Source: Pseudoalteromonas sp. P1-9
GTDB taxonomy: Bacteria; Pseudomonadota; Gammaproteobacteria; Enterobacterales; Alteromonadaceae
Direction of reading: 5' to 3'
DNA: 64,000 nt
NCBI RefSeq assembly: GCF_001399975.1
Contig: NZ_LKBD01000003.1
Coordinates: forward strand, 1-64,000
A program made the position numbers and the translations under genes. Shown one piece after another: positions 25,538 to 32,908 of the stretch (the first letter of the stretch is position 1; the number at the start of each line of letters is the position of its first letter). The notes beneath the pieces are model-generated. The model was given only the letters and a program-made list of their open reading frames with translations, searched no databases and was not told the DNA's origin.

Positions 25538-26869
25538 TCAATTAAGGTGTTTTGAGCGAATTGGGTAGCGAGTTTTACTGATACGAACGGTCCTGCTTTT
25601 GGGCCGTTTTTTTCGTTCGGGTAATATATATCGTTTTACACGTTCCCGCATTGCCCTCAGCTTTTTGGGGATTGAACCTGGCGATGCTATCGCGCACCAC
25701 ATCAGCTCATCCTGAATATCCCGTAACGCCATCATAAAGCTTATTCTTAATGGGGAGACCTTGGCTTCCTTGGCTATTCGACTGATTTCCAAACGTACAA
25801 GATTATAGGCGATGAGTATGCCCCTGATTTCTTGCTCTATTCCCTCTACAGACTGGCTGCGAAGCAACACCTTGTCTTCCAGCATATCGTGTTTTATTTC
25901 GCCATAGCTGTTTTCTATCTCCCATCGTTCAAAATAAACATCGAGTAAAGACTGAGTTTCATACTGTTTGTCCGTCAGTGAGGTGAGCACGCCTTTGATG
26001 TGATTTGGCTGGGTTTTTTCCGGATATAACACGAGTCTTGCCCGCCATTTCTCAGGCAGGCTTGGGTCTTGCTTTCTGGCATGTCCAGAGACCTTCATTT
26101 CAACGATGAAGTCACGTCCTTCTTTGTCCAGCTGCTCTACCACTTCATATTGTGTGTTGGATTTCACCGGCGTCATCCAGTGGCTTGAACCATGTTGGCG
26201 CTGCCAGTTGAGCATCAGTTCGGCACTTAAGTAACAGCGATCAAAAATGGTCAGAGAGTCGGCAGGAACCGACATCGCCAGCTTCTTGGGGTGGTTCACT
26301 TCCCCGGTGGAACTCGGACCAAAGGCGACATCGTGCAACAAGCGGCTGCGCAGTGAACACAAGGCGCATAGCCTGACAACTGGGTACTAGGTGTGACGAT
26401 TTTCACTGTGCTTAACGTAATTGAAGTGCTCGGCAAGGGCCTGCGTGTCATGGGTTTTGAATTGGGTTCCGTCAACAGAGAAGAGTCTCAATCCGCAACA
26501 GGTATCATCGCTGTCTTCGGCTTGCGTCTAGTGCTTGGCAGTTGTTGAGAACAAAGCTTCGAGTGGCTTGGCTGTGAGTCGCTTTCTGGCTTGCGGGATA
26601 GCGCTCGGTGCAATTGATTCTCCGAGCGAGTTTGAAAGTTTAAGATCCAACTTATCAAGTACATCGTTGACGGGCCTGTCGCGATAAAGGCCAATACCAA
26701 TGATCAACCAAACAACCAGCTCAGCAGGCAACTTACGCCGTCTCATACTCGCTTTATTAGTGTCATCAAGCGCTTGAGTTATCCACTCCAATGGAAGCTC
26801 TTTTTGAAAAAGAGCGAGTGAGTCAGGGGAAGCGAAATCATCCACATCGATAAGCCAGTGTTCCAACAT
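25538..26869 (-). pseudogene. IS4-family transposase with two in-frame amber stops
   Basis: Read from the ATG at 26869 (MLEHWLIDVDD), one frame runs 444 codons to a TAG at 25538, broken only by TAG codons at 26530-26528 (after 'STTAKH') and 26389-26387 (after 'SENRHT'). The parts are an IS4 N-terminal domain ('LPAELVVWLIIGIGLYRDRPV'), then 'LFSVDGTQFKTHD' with the first catalytic Asp, 'LTIFDRCYLSA' with the second, and 'YFERWEIENSYGEIKHDML' with the Y-R-E-K signature including the catalytic Glu. All catalytic residues remain, and no frameshift is present. It is best called a pseudogene unless the cell reads UAG through. Confidence 0.88.
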
Positions 26870-26906
26870 AAAAAATACCCTCAAACAAATTGCTTGAGGG
26901 TATTTT
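26870..26906 (-). promoter_or_regulatory. Stem-loop hiding the transposase ribosome binding site
   Basis: Perfect 13-bp arms AAAATACCCTCAA (26872-26884) and TTGAGGGTATTTT (26894-26906) surround a 9-base loop. On the minus strand the 3' arm carries GAGGG, the likely ribosome binding site, and a run of six Ts that touches the ATG at 26869. A transcript entering from outside would fold, hiding the site and possibly terminating. IS10 and IS50 use the same logic to avoid activation by neighbouring promoters. Confidence 0.65.
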
Positions 26907-26964
26907 CACTTGATCTCAGGATCAGTCAACCGAACAAATGCTTAACTGATTAGTGTTAACCTTC

Positions 26965-26978
26965 ACGGTGGCTTTTTT
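26965..26978. terminator. Right half of the split tyrB/yebG terminator
   Basis: ACGGTGGC followed by six Ts. This is the arm missing from the tyrB end, now left beside the yebG stop codon on the far side of the insertion sequence. Confidence 0.72.
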
Positions 26979-26980
26979 AT

Positions 26981-27262
26981 TTAACTTACTTTTTTAATAT
27001 CAGTTACTTTTGCTTTATTGTTAGGCGGGGTTGGTTTTCCCCCTTTTAAAGCTGCAATAAATTGGTCTTTACGTTTTGCCATTTCGAGGGCCAGCGCTTC
27101 ATTTTGTTGCTCGCTTAACGGCACATCAACTTCACCAAGCATGGTTTCAAGTGCTTCCGCAATATCCAGCATTTTGTCATATGCGTCTGCCTCTTTTTTT
27201 GATGTAAATGTCATGCGTTCGACTCCATCTCTAACTACTTTGTAACATACCTCAACGGCCAT
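26981..27262 (-). CDS. yebG: YebG, DNA-damage-inducible protein
   Basis: The 93-residue protein begins MAVEVCYKVVRDGVERMTFTSKKEADAYDKML, which matches YebG of E. coli (96 residues) almost residue for residue in this part. YebG is a small SOS-regulon protein without a known activity. A LexA operator stands just upstream, which supports the call. The C-terminal tail (from about residue 75) is basic and lacks the acidic end seen in enterobacteria. Its own terminator has been split by the adjacent insertion sequence. Confidence 0.93.
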   Translation of the reverse strand: MAVEVCYKVVRDGVERMTFTSKKEADAYDKMLDIAEALETMLGEVDVPLSEQQNEALALEMAKRKDQFIAALKGGKPTPPNNKAKVTDIKKVS

Positions 27263-27275
27263 ATTGCACCTTCTT

Positions 27276-27295
27276 AACTGTTGTTTTATACAGTA
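27276..27295 (-). promoter_or_regulatory. LexA (SOS) operator of yebG
   Basis: CTGT (27278-27281), TGTTTTAT, ACAG (27290-27293) is a full match to CTGT-N8-ACAG with TA-rich flanks, 14 bases upstream of the yebG start. yebG is a known LexA target in E. coli. Confidence 0.88.
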
Positions 27296-27462
27296 CTATA
27301 GCAGTAACTAAAAAAAAATAAAGTGTAATTATAATCACACCTTACAGAACCCCGCTGTGGTAAGCAATGTGGTAAGCAATTTTAGAGACTAAATGCTTGA
27401 TAACATTGCACCGCTACCGCAAGTACATTAATCTTACACTATGTAAAAGATTAGGGGTTCTA

Positions 27463-27705
27463 ATGTCAATTGATCAGATAATAACGTTTCTCGGATGGGC
27501 CACAATTGCTAATTGCTTAATTGTCAGTATTAGCATGGTGATTTTTTTACTTTTCCGCAGCACTATTGTCAGTATTCATAGCCAGCTATTTAACGTAGAG
27601 CATAAAGCATTGAATGTGGTTTATATTCAATATTTTGCTTTTTATAAGATCTTAATTGTTTTCTTTAATCTAGTTCCTTACCTTAGTCTTAAGTTAATTA
27701 TGTGA
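27463..27705 (+). CDS. Small membrane protein, DUF6868-like
   Basis: The ATG at 27463 (MSIDQIITFLGWATIANCLIV) with AGGGG ten bases upstream is preferred over an ATG 22 codons earlier. The 80-residue product has a first membrane helix at about 5-32 and a second, weaker hydrophobic segment at the C terminus with 'YKILIVFFNLVPYLSLKLIM'. The pattern, in particular 'FRSTIVSIHSQLF' after helix one and 'NLVPYL' near the end, resembles the small DUF6868 membrane proteins of marine gammaproteobacteria. No function is known, and the family match is from memory only. Confidence 0.6.
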   Translation: MSIDQIITFLGWATIANCLIVSISMVIFLLFRSTIVSIHSQLFNVEHKALNVVYIQYFAFYKILIVFFNLVPYLSLKLIM

Positions 27706-27878
27706 TTAGTCATTTATATGTGAGTAACTTTGTGACTGATAGATTTAAATAGTAGCTAGCATAGTGAAAACATAACGTATCGTTTGATATTAAGCTACCC
27801 ACTGTTGCACCTGTTGCAAAAATATAATGAGTTTGAATCGGGCCCGAACATAAAGGTTCAGACCCAAAGTAGCATTTA

Positions 27879-28439
27879 TTACTTTTTGATGCCTTCAATG
27901 TGAAGGTCGAAATCGATTTGGCCAAAATCCATTTTATAGCCGAAGTCTTTCATTTGAATCGCTGTAGTACCTGAAAAACCAGCGCGGTAACCGCCCCAAG
28001 GATCTTTACCTTCACCGATTTTTTCTACATCGATAGTAATTTCTTTCTCAATTCCTTGTAGCGTTAAAAGACCGGTAATAGCCAGTTTACCATCACCTAA
28101 ATCTTTCACTTTTGTGCTGTTAAATGTCGCTGTAGAGAATTTTTTAACATCTAAAAAGTCGCTATCGCGCAAATGCTTGTCGCGCTCTGCATGGTTTGAG
28201 TCAACGCTGGTGGTATCAATATTAACTGAAATTTTACTTGCTTCAGGTTGTTTCTCATCGTAGCTGAACTCACCTGAGAAGGTATTAAAACGGCCTGTTA
28301 ACCAGCTGTAGCCTAAGTGCTTCACTTTAAAATTAATTGATGCGTGAGCGCCTTTGGTGTCAATTACATAATCTGCAGCCATTGCTGGCATTGTTAAGCT
28401 TGCCATCGTAAGTGCTGTTGCTAAAAGTGTTTTTTTCAT
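27879..28439 (-). CDS. YceI-family periplasmic lipid-binding protein
   Basis: The ATG at 28439 gives a standard signal peptide (MKKTLLATALTMASLTMPAMA, cut before ADYVID) and a 186-residue precursor; codons upstream in the frame lie before the GGAAAC ribosome binding site. The mature part is a YceI lipocalin-like barrel ('INFKVKHLGYSWLTGRFNTFSGEFSYD', 'FLDVKKFSTATF', 'GLLTLQGIEKEITIDV'). Family members bind polyisoprenoid chains or quinone-like lipids in the periplasm. It follows a cytochrome b561 gene by 53 bases on the same strand, a very common pairing that suggests a shared role with a membrane quinone or electron carrier. Confidence 0.93.
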   Translation of the reverse strand: MKKTLLATALTMASLTMPAMAADYVIDTKGAHASINFKVKHLGYSWLTGRFNTFSGEFSYDEKQPEASKISVNIDTTSVDSNHAERDKHLRDSDFLDVKKFSTATFNSTKVKDLGDGKLAITGLLTLQGIEKEITIDVEKIGEGKDPWGGYRAGFSGTTAIQMKDFGYKMDFGQIDFDLHIEGIKK

Positions 28440-28492
28440 AATTGTTTCCTTTAAATTTATACAACCTGAGCTTTGACTAGCCAAATCTGAGG

Positions 28493-29032
28493 TTACTTAA
28501 TCATTCGGCGTAATGTGTCATCTTTATCAATAAAGTGATGCTTTAACGCCGCTAATATATGAATACCGACAATCGCCATTAAGCTATAAGCGGCATATTG
28601 ATGAATACTGCCTGCAATATCTTCTTGATTTGCAATTAATTCGCCTAAACTTGCTACTTCGAACCAGTCAAAAACAGCAATTGCGCGACCATCAGCGGTT
28701 GAGATCAAATAACCACTGGTTAAAATTATCAATAAAATCCCATACAAGGCTAAATGGCCTAGTTTTGTTGCAACGCGAGTTTTAGATGAATGGGTAGAGA
28801 TCGGCTTAGGTGATACCGTAATCACTTTCCAAGCAATGCGCACTAGCGTGAATGCCAGCAATAAAATGCCAATACTTTTGTGCCAATGGGGCGCTGTGCG
28901 ATACCATTCACTGTAATAATTCAAATCAACCATCCAAAATCCAACGCCGAATAATGCAAAAATAACAAGTGCACTAAGCCAGTGAAGCAGCTTACTAATA
29001 GTACCGAATTTAGTGTTGGAATCGAGAAGCAT
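28493..29032 (-). CDS. Cytochrome b561 family membrane protein
   Basis: A four-helix b-type cytochrome of 179 residues. The ATG at 29032 has AAGGAA seven bases upstream; the ATG two codons earlier is too close to it, and longer starts run through a hairpin. Candidate heme histidines are in 'LLHWLSALVIFALFGVGFW', 'HWHKSIGILLLAF', 'QYAAYSLMAIVGIHILAALKHHFI'. Proteins of this family (CybB-like) pass electrons between quinol and periplasmic acceptors such as superoxide. It is likely cotranscribed with the following yceI-like gene. Confidence 0.9.
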   Translation of the reverse strand: MLLDSNTKFGTISKLLHWLSALVIFALFGVGFWMVDLNYYSEWYRTAPHWHKSIGILLLAFTLVRIAWKVITVSPKPISTHSSKTRVATKLGHLALYGILLIILTSGYLISTADGRAIAVFDWFEVASLGELIANQEDIAGSIHQYAAYSLMAIVGIHILAALKHHFIDKDDTLRRMIK

Positions 29033-29093
29033 AATCATTTCCTTAAATAGATAGAAACACTTTAATTGAGCTTCATTTGAATGTGAATAGCTC

Positions 29094-29118
29094 AAAAGTG
29101 AATTCATTGTTCACTTTT
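29094..29118 (-). terminator. Hairpin between tag and the cytochrome b561 gene
   Basis: AAAAGTGAA (29094-29102) and TTCACTTTT (29110-29118) pair perfectly around 7 bases. On the minus strand it would end the tag transcript 35-60 bases past its stop; the T-tract is short. Confidence 0.55.
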
Positions 29119-29152
29119 GACTATTAATAGAGGTGTTTAAGTTGAAAGGGTA

Positions 29153-29740
29153 TTAGAAAAGCGATGAGTAAAGTGCAATCACTTCGTCTTTGCGAAAGCA
29201 TTGATTGTGATGATCATTAACCATGCCGCATGCCTGCATATGAGCATACACAGTGGTCGGTCCTAAAAACTTAAAGCCACGTTTTTTAAGGTCTTTCGCA
29301 AAAGCTTGCGACTCGGCAGTGGTGGCTTGGTAATCAGCTTTACTGTTGATGTTATTGACAATAGGTTTATTGTTTACAAATTGCCATTGATAGTTAGCAA
29401 AGCTATCAAACTCTTTTTGTATTGCTAAAAAGCACTGTGCATTGTTAATTGCGGCATTAATTTTTAAGCGGTTGCGAATAATGCCTTTATCTTCCATTAA
29501 GGCAAGCGCTTTTGCTTCATCAAATTGGGCAACCACAGTTGGGTCAAAGTTGGCGAACGCGTTGCGGTAGTTATCGCGTTTTTTTAATACTGTGTACCAA
29601 CTCAGTCCAGCTTGCGCTGATTCTAGTGTGAGGAATTCAAACAGTGCATTATCATCAAACAAAGGCACGCCCCATTGGGTATCGTGATAGGCTACATAAT
29701 CAGCTTTAGTGGTATCTAACCACTCGCATCTAAAACACAT
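29153..29740 (-). CDS. tag: DNA-3-methyladenine glycosylase I (Tag)
   Basis: Tag removes 3-methyladenine from alkylated DNA in base-excision repair. The 195 residues (E. coli 187) show the N-terminal Cys in 'MCFRCEWLD', 'YVAYHDTQWGVPLFDD', 'LTLESAQAGLSWYTVLKKR' and the C-terminal 'MVNDHHNQCF'; the cysteines and histidines at both ends bind the structural zinc. Divergent from flrB, it marks the border of the flagellar locus. Confidence 0.95.
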   Translation of the reverse strand: MCFRCEWLDTTKADYVAYHDTQWGVPLFDDNALFEFLTLESAQAGLSWYTVLKKRDNYRNAFANFDPTVVAQFDEAKALALMEDKGIIRNRLKINAAINNAQCFLAIQKEFDSFANYQWQFVNNKPIVNNINSKADYQATTAESQAFAKDLKKRGFKFLGPTTVYAHMQACGMVNDHHNQCFRKDEVIALYSSLF

Positions 29741-29811
29741 AAAAATCCCCTAGACAAATAATTGACGTCTTATTTTTGAATTTAACTTGTTGTATTTATT
29801 GAAAATAAAAA

Positions 29812-29828
29812 TTGGCACGTTTTGTGTA
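29812..29828 (+). promoter_or_regulatory. Sigma-54 promoter of flrBC
   Basis: TTGGCACG (29812-29819), TTTT, GTGTA (29824-29828). The -24 element is perfect against TTGGCACG-N4-TTGCA; the -12 element has GTGT where TTGC is expected. It lies 40 bases before the flrB ATG. In Vibrio the flrBC genes are transcribed by sigma-54 under FlrA. Confidence 0.7.
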
Positions 29829-29867
29829 TCTACACCGATTAGTTAGAGTAAATTATTTGGTGTAACT

Positions 29868-30962
29868 ATGGCGTTAGCTCAAATCATACCCCAACAATTT
29901 CAAGAGGTATACAACCCGTGTTTGATGCAGGAAAAGTACGTGGGTGAACTTAGTGAATTAAGAAAACAGGCAAGCTGGCTTAGCCATTTGGTTGATACCA
30001 TGCCTGCGGGCGTCATTGTGCTTGATGGTAACGGCATGGTAGCAAAGGCCAATCAAATCGCGATTGACTTACTCGGAGAGCCGTTAGAAGGCGAGCGTTG
30101 GTTTACTATTATTCAGCGTTCTTTTGCGCCTAATGGTAGTGATGGTCACGAGGTAACGCTTCGTGACGGTCGATTAGTGAAACTTGATATTTCACCACTT
30201 ACACCTGAACCAGGCCAGTTGATTTTAATGACCGATCTTACGCAAACACGTCAATTACAATCACGCATCGCACATATGCAGCGTTTGAGTGCGCTAGGTA
30301 AAATGGTAGCGTCATTAGCGCACCAGGTAAGAACCCCATTATCAGCGGCGATGTTGTATGCCGCTAACTTGTCGTCAGAAAAATTAAACCCAACAGCGCG
30401 TAGTAATTTTCATGAAAAGTTAATGTCGCGTTTGCAAGATTTGGAAAGCCAAGTAAACGATATGCTGTTATTTGCCAAAAGTGGCGAGCAACAGGTACTT
30501 GCACCTGTATCTATGCAAGCCTTGCTAACTGATGTAACGCACGCGTCAGAAGCAATGATTATGCGCCAGCAATGCATTCTCGACCTTAAATTGCCTGAGC
30601 CTGATATTGAAATTATCGCTAATAAAGTGGCTCTGAGCAGTGCAATTAGCAATTTAGTGCACAATGCGGTGCAAGCTTGTGGCCAAGGTGGAAAAATTGA
30701 GTTAAGTGCAACGCGGTCTGAAAAATTCGCAGATCACGTCAAAATTTCGGTGAAAGATAACGGCACGGGGTTAAGTGAAACGGCTATCCAACAGATCTTT
30801 GAGCCGTTCTTCACCACTAAATCACACGGTACCGGGTTAGGTCTTGCCGTGGTTCAATCGGTCGCTAACAGCCATCAAGGGTTTGTAAAAGCAGGCAATA
30901 GTGAGCTTGGTGGGGCTGAGTTTAACTTGTACCTACCGATTATCTCTAAAACAGCATGTTAG
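29868..30962 (+). CDS. flrB: Flagellar two-component sensor kinase FlrB (FleS)
   Basis: FlrB phosphorylates FlrC in the third tier of polar flagellar gene control. The 364-residue soluble protein has a PAS domain (about 40-125), a HisKA domain with the phosphoacceptor His152 in 'ASLAHQVRTPLSAAM', and a HATPase ('NLVHNAVQAC', 'KDNGTGLSE', 'TGLGLAVVQS'). No membrane segment is present, consistent with sensing assembly state in the cytoplasm. The flrB stop lies just before the flrC ATG. The usual upstream neighbour flrA is not present; tag and a sigma-54 promoter are found instead. Confidence 0.94.
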   Translation: MALAQIIPQQFQEVYNPCLMQEKYVGELSELRKQASWLSHLVDTMPAGVIVLDGNGMVAKANQIAIDLLGEPLEGERWFTIIQRSFAPNGSDGHEVTLRDGRLVKLDISPLTPEPGQLILMTDLTQTRQLQSRIAHMQRLSALGKMVASLAHQVRTPLSAAMLYAANLSSEKLNPTARSNFHEKLMSRLQDLESQVNDMLLFAKSGEQQVLAPVSMQALLTDVTHASEAMIMRQQCILDLKLPEPDIEIIANKVALSSAISNLVHNAVQACGQGGKIELSATRSEKFADHVKISVKDNGTGLSETAIQQIFEPFFTTKSHGTGLGLAVVQSVANSHQGFVKAGNSELGGAEFNLYLPIISKTAC

Positions 30963-30970
30963 GAGTAATT

Positions 30971-32368
30971 ATGAACGATGCAAAAGTATTAGTCGTAGAA
31001 GATGATTCTGGTTTACGAGAAGCGTTAGTCGATACCCTAGCATTGGCTGATATTAATTGTGTTGAAGCCGACAGTGCCGAACAAGCGATTATTAAGCTTA
31101 AAGAAGGCGGTATTTCAATGGTGGTCAGTGACGTGCAAATGGGCACTATGTCAGGTATCGATTTACTTAAAAGTATTAAGCTTAACTACCCTGATTTACC
31201 TGTGTTAATGATGACAGCTTACGCGACTATTGATGATGCGGTTGAAGCGATGCGCTTAGGGGCCATCGACTACATGGCGAAACCATTCGCACCAGAAGTG
31301 TTATTAAACATGGTAAGTCGTTATTTACCAGAAAAAGAAGCCATTAAAGATGGGCCAATTGTTGAAGACCCAGCCAGTAAAGCGCTGATGCAACTTGCAG
31401 AGAAAGTGGCTAAATCTGATGCATCCGTTATGGTGCTTGGGCCAAGTGGCTCAGGTAAAGAAGTGATGGCACGTTATATTCATGATAGTTCACCGCGTGC
31501 AGAGCAGAACTTTGTTGCGATTAACTGTGCGGCGATTCCTGAAAATATGCTAGAAGCCACTTTATTTGGCTATGAAAAAGGCGCGTTTACCGGCGCTATT
31601 CAAGCATGTCCTGGTAAGTTTGAACAAGCGCAAGGCGGCACTATTTTACTCGATGAAATTACTGAGATGGATTTGAGCCTACAGGCGAAATTACTGCGTG
31701 TACTGCAAGAGCGTGAAGTGGAACGTCTTGGCTCTCGCAAGACCATTAATTTAGATGTACGTGTGCTTGCAACGTCTAACCGCGACTTAAAAGAGGCGGT
31801 GGCGCAAGGCGTTTTTCGCGAAGATTTATATTATCGCCTTAATGTTTTTCCGCTCGAGTGGCTGCCACTTGCTGAGCGTCCAGGGGATATCGTCCCGTTG
31901 GCTGAGCATTTAATTCAGCGTCATAATAATGACATGCCGGTGCAGTTTGACGTACAAGCTAAAGAAAAATTACTTAGTTACAACTGGCCAGGTAACGTTC
32001 GTGAGCTTGAAAATGTCGTGCAGCGCGCATTGATTTTACAAAGCCATAAAATGATTACCGCAGATGATATTTTCTTAGGCTCGGTAGCAAGCATGCAACC
32101 AACAAGCCTGTCGCCAAAGATACAGCTGACTTGTGAAGAACCTGAGCAAGTAGCACCAGACGTCGCAACAGTGCAATCAACCCAAGTAGATGATGCTCAG
32201 GGTTATAAACAAGAGCTTAAAGATAAAGAAAACTCAATTATCTTAGATATGCTTCGCGCGTGTGATGGCAAGCGTAAAGACGTTGCTGAGCGTCTTGGTA
32301 TGAGCCCGCGAACACTGCGTTATAAACTTGCAAAAATGCGTGAGATGGGAATTGAATTACCTGCATAA
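30971..32368 (+). CDS. flrC: Flagellar sigma-54 response regulator FlrC (FleR)
   Basis: FlrC activates sigma-54 promoters of basal body, hook and some filament genes. The ATG at 30971 (MNDAKVLVVEDD) with TAGGAG upstream is preferred over a start 5 codons earlier inside the flrB end. The 465 residues have a receiver with acceptor Asp54 (the same number as in Vibrio FlrC), an AAA+ domain with GPSGSGKE (157-164) and GAFTGA (204-209) that contacts sigma-54, and a Fis-type helix-turn-helix at the end ('RKDVAERLGMSPRTLRYKLAKM'). A terminator hairpin follows, then the fliE sigma-54 promoter, a likely target. Confidence 0.96.
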   Translation: MNDAKVLVVEDDSGLREALVDTLALADINCVEADSAEQAIIKLKEGGISMVVSDVQMGTMSGIDLLKSIKLNYPDLPVLMMTAYATIDDAVEAMRLGAIDYMAKPFAPEVLLNMVSRYLPEKEAIKDGPIVEDPASKALMQLAEKVAKSDASVMVLGPSGSGKEVMARYIHDSSPRAEQNFVAINCAAIPENMLEATLFGYEKGAFTGAIQACPGKFEQAQGGTILLDEITEMDLSLQAKLLRVLQEREVERLGSRKTINLDVRVLATSNRDLKEAVAQGVFREDLYYRLNVFPLEWLPLAERPGDIVPLAEHLIQRHNNDMPVQFDVQAKEKLLSYNWPGNVRELENVVQRALILQSHKMITADDIFLGSVASMQPTSLSPKIQLTCEEPEQVAPDVATVQSTQVDDAQGYKQELKDKENSIILDMLRACDGKRKDVAERLGMSPRTLRYKLAKMREMGIELPA

Positions 32369-32414
32369 GAAATCATTGTACTGAGCAAAGCAGATACACC
32401 TACTTTTTAAATCG

Positions 32415-32432
32415 AGCCTCTGACAGGAGGCT
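32415..32432 (+). terminator. Terminator after flrC
   Basis: AGCCTC (32415-32420), 6-base loop, GAGGCT (32427-32432) and TTATTTCTGT tail. It would end the flrBC transcript before the fliE promoter. Confidence 0.7.
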
Positions 32433-32503
32433 TTATTTCTGTCTAAATTTTATCAAAGTCAAAAAAATGCCATTATAAACTGTTGATTTTAAATGTTTTA
32501 TTT

Positions 32504-32520
32504 TTGGCATTAAGCTTGCA
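32504..32520 (+). promoter_or_regulatory. Sigma-54 promoter of fliE
   Basis: TTGGCATTAAGCTTGCA (32504-32520) has GG (32506-32507) and GC (32518-32519) exactly ten bases apart, as sigma-54 requires, with -12 element TTGCA perfect. fliE begins 37 bases downstream. FlrC is the expected activator. Confidence 0.82.
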
Positions 32521-32556
32521 TTAATCGTATTAAGTCAATTTTTACGGTTTGTTAGT

Positions 32557-32889
32557 ATGAACATTTCACCAAACAATCTTTATCAAGAAATGCAGTCACT
32601 TGCGGTAGAAGCAAGTAACTTTTCTAAACCGAAACAGCCTATTGAATCTATTCAAGGTAGCTCACAGGTTGAATTTAATAATTTATTAAAAGATGCGCTC
32701 GATACGGTTAACGGTTTACAGCAAGACTCTAAAGCGAAAGCAACGGCGTTAGAAATGGGTGACCGCAATGTGTCACTGGCTGAAGTAATGATCGCATCGC
32801 AAAAATCTTCGGTGGCGTTTGAAGCAACCGTTCAAGTGCGTAATAAGCTTATTGAAGCTTATAAAGACATTATGAACATGCCTGTATAA
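32557..32889 (+). CDS. fliE: Flagellar hook-basal body protein FliE
   Basis: FliE joins the MS ring to the proximal rod and is the first rod protein exported. The 110 residues match the family, with 'FNNLLKDALDTVNGLQQDSKAKATALEMGDRNVSLAEVMIASQKSSVAFEATVQVRNKLIEAYKDIMNM' type helices at the C-terminal end (conserved 'SLAEVMIA' and 'VRNKLIEAY'). It is first in the fliE-to-flhB run behind a sigma-54 promoter. Confidence 0.97.
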   Translation: MNISPNNLYQEMQSLAVEASNFSKPKQPIESIQGSSQVEFNNLLKDALDTVNGLQQDSKAKATALEMGDRNVSLAEVMIASQKSSVAFEATVQVRNKLIEAYKDIMNMPV

Positions 32890-32908
32890 GAAATAGTGGA
32901 GTAGGGTT

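Larger units (their letters stand above)
25526..26961. mobile_element. IS4-family insertion sequence, inactivated
   Basis: An element of about 1.4 kb. The left end near 25526 (GGTCAACTCCTATCAATTAAG) and the inverted right end near 26961 (GGTTAACACTAATCAGTTAAG) form imperfect terminal inverted repeats of at least 21 bp. The single transposase frame on the minus strand fills the element but has two in-frame amber codons. Flanks share only ACGGT (25524-25528 and 26965-26969), which may be the remains of a longer target duplication. The insertion point is the loop/right arm of a transcription terminator. Exact ends are uncertain by a few bases. Confidence 0.85.

Noticed and set aside
26488..26700. 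70-codon minus frame in the IS as a sign of a programmed frameshift
   Set aside because: The catalytic segments are all in the frame of the ATG at 26869, so no frameshift is needed; this frame is a shadow.
27710..27925. 71-codon minus frame after the YceI gene
   Set aside because: It overlaps the yceI-like end in another frame, has no ribosome binding site and its product has no recognisable pattern.
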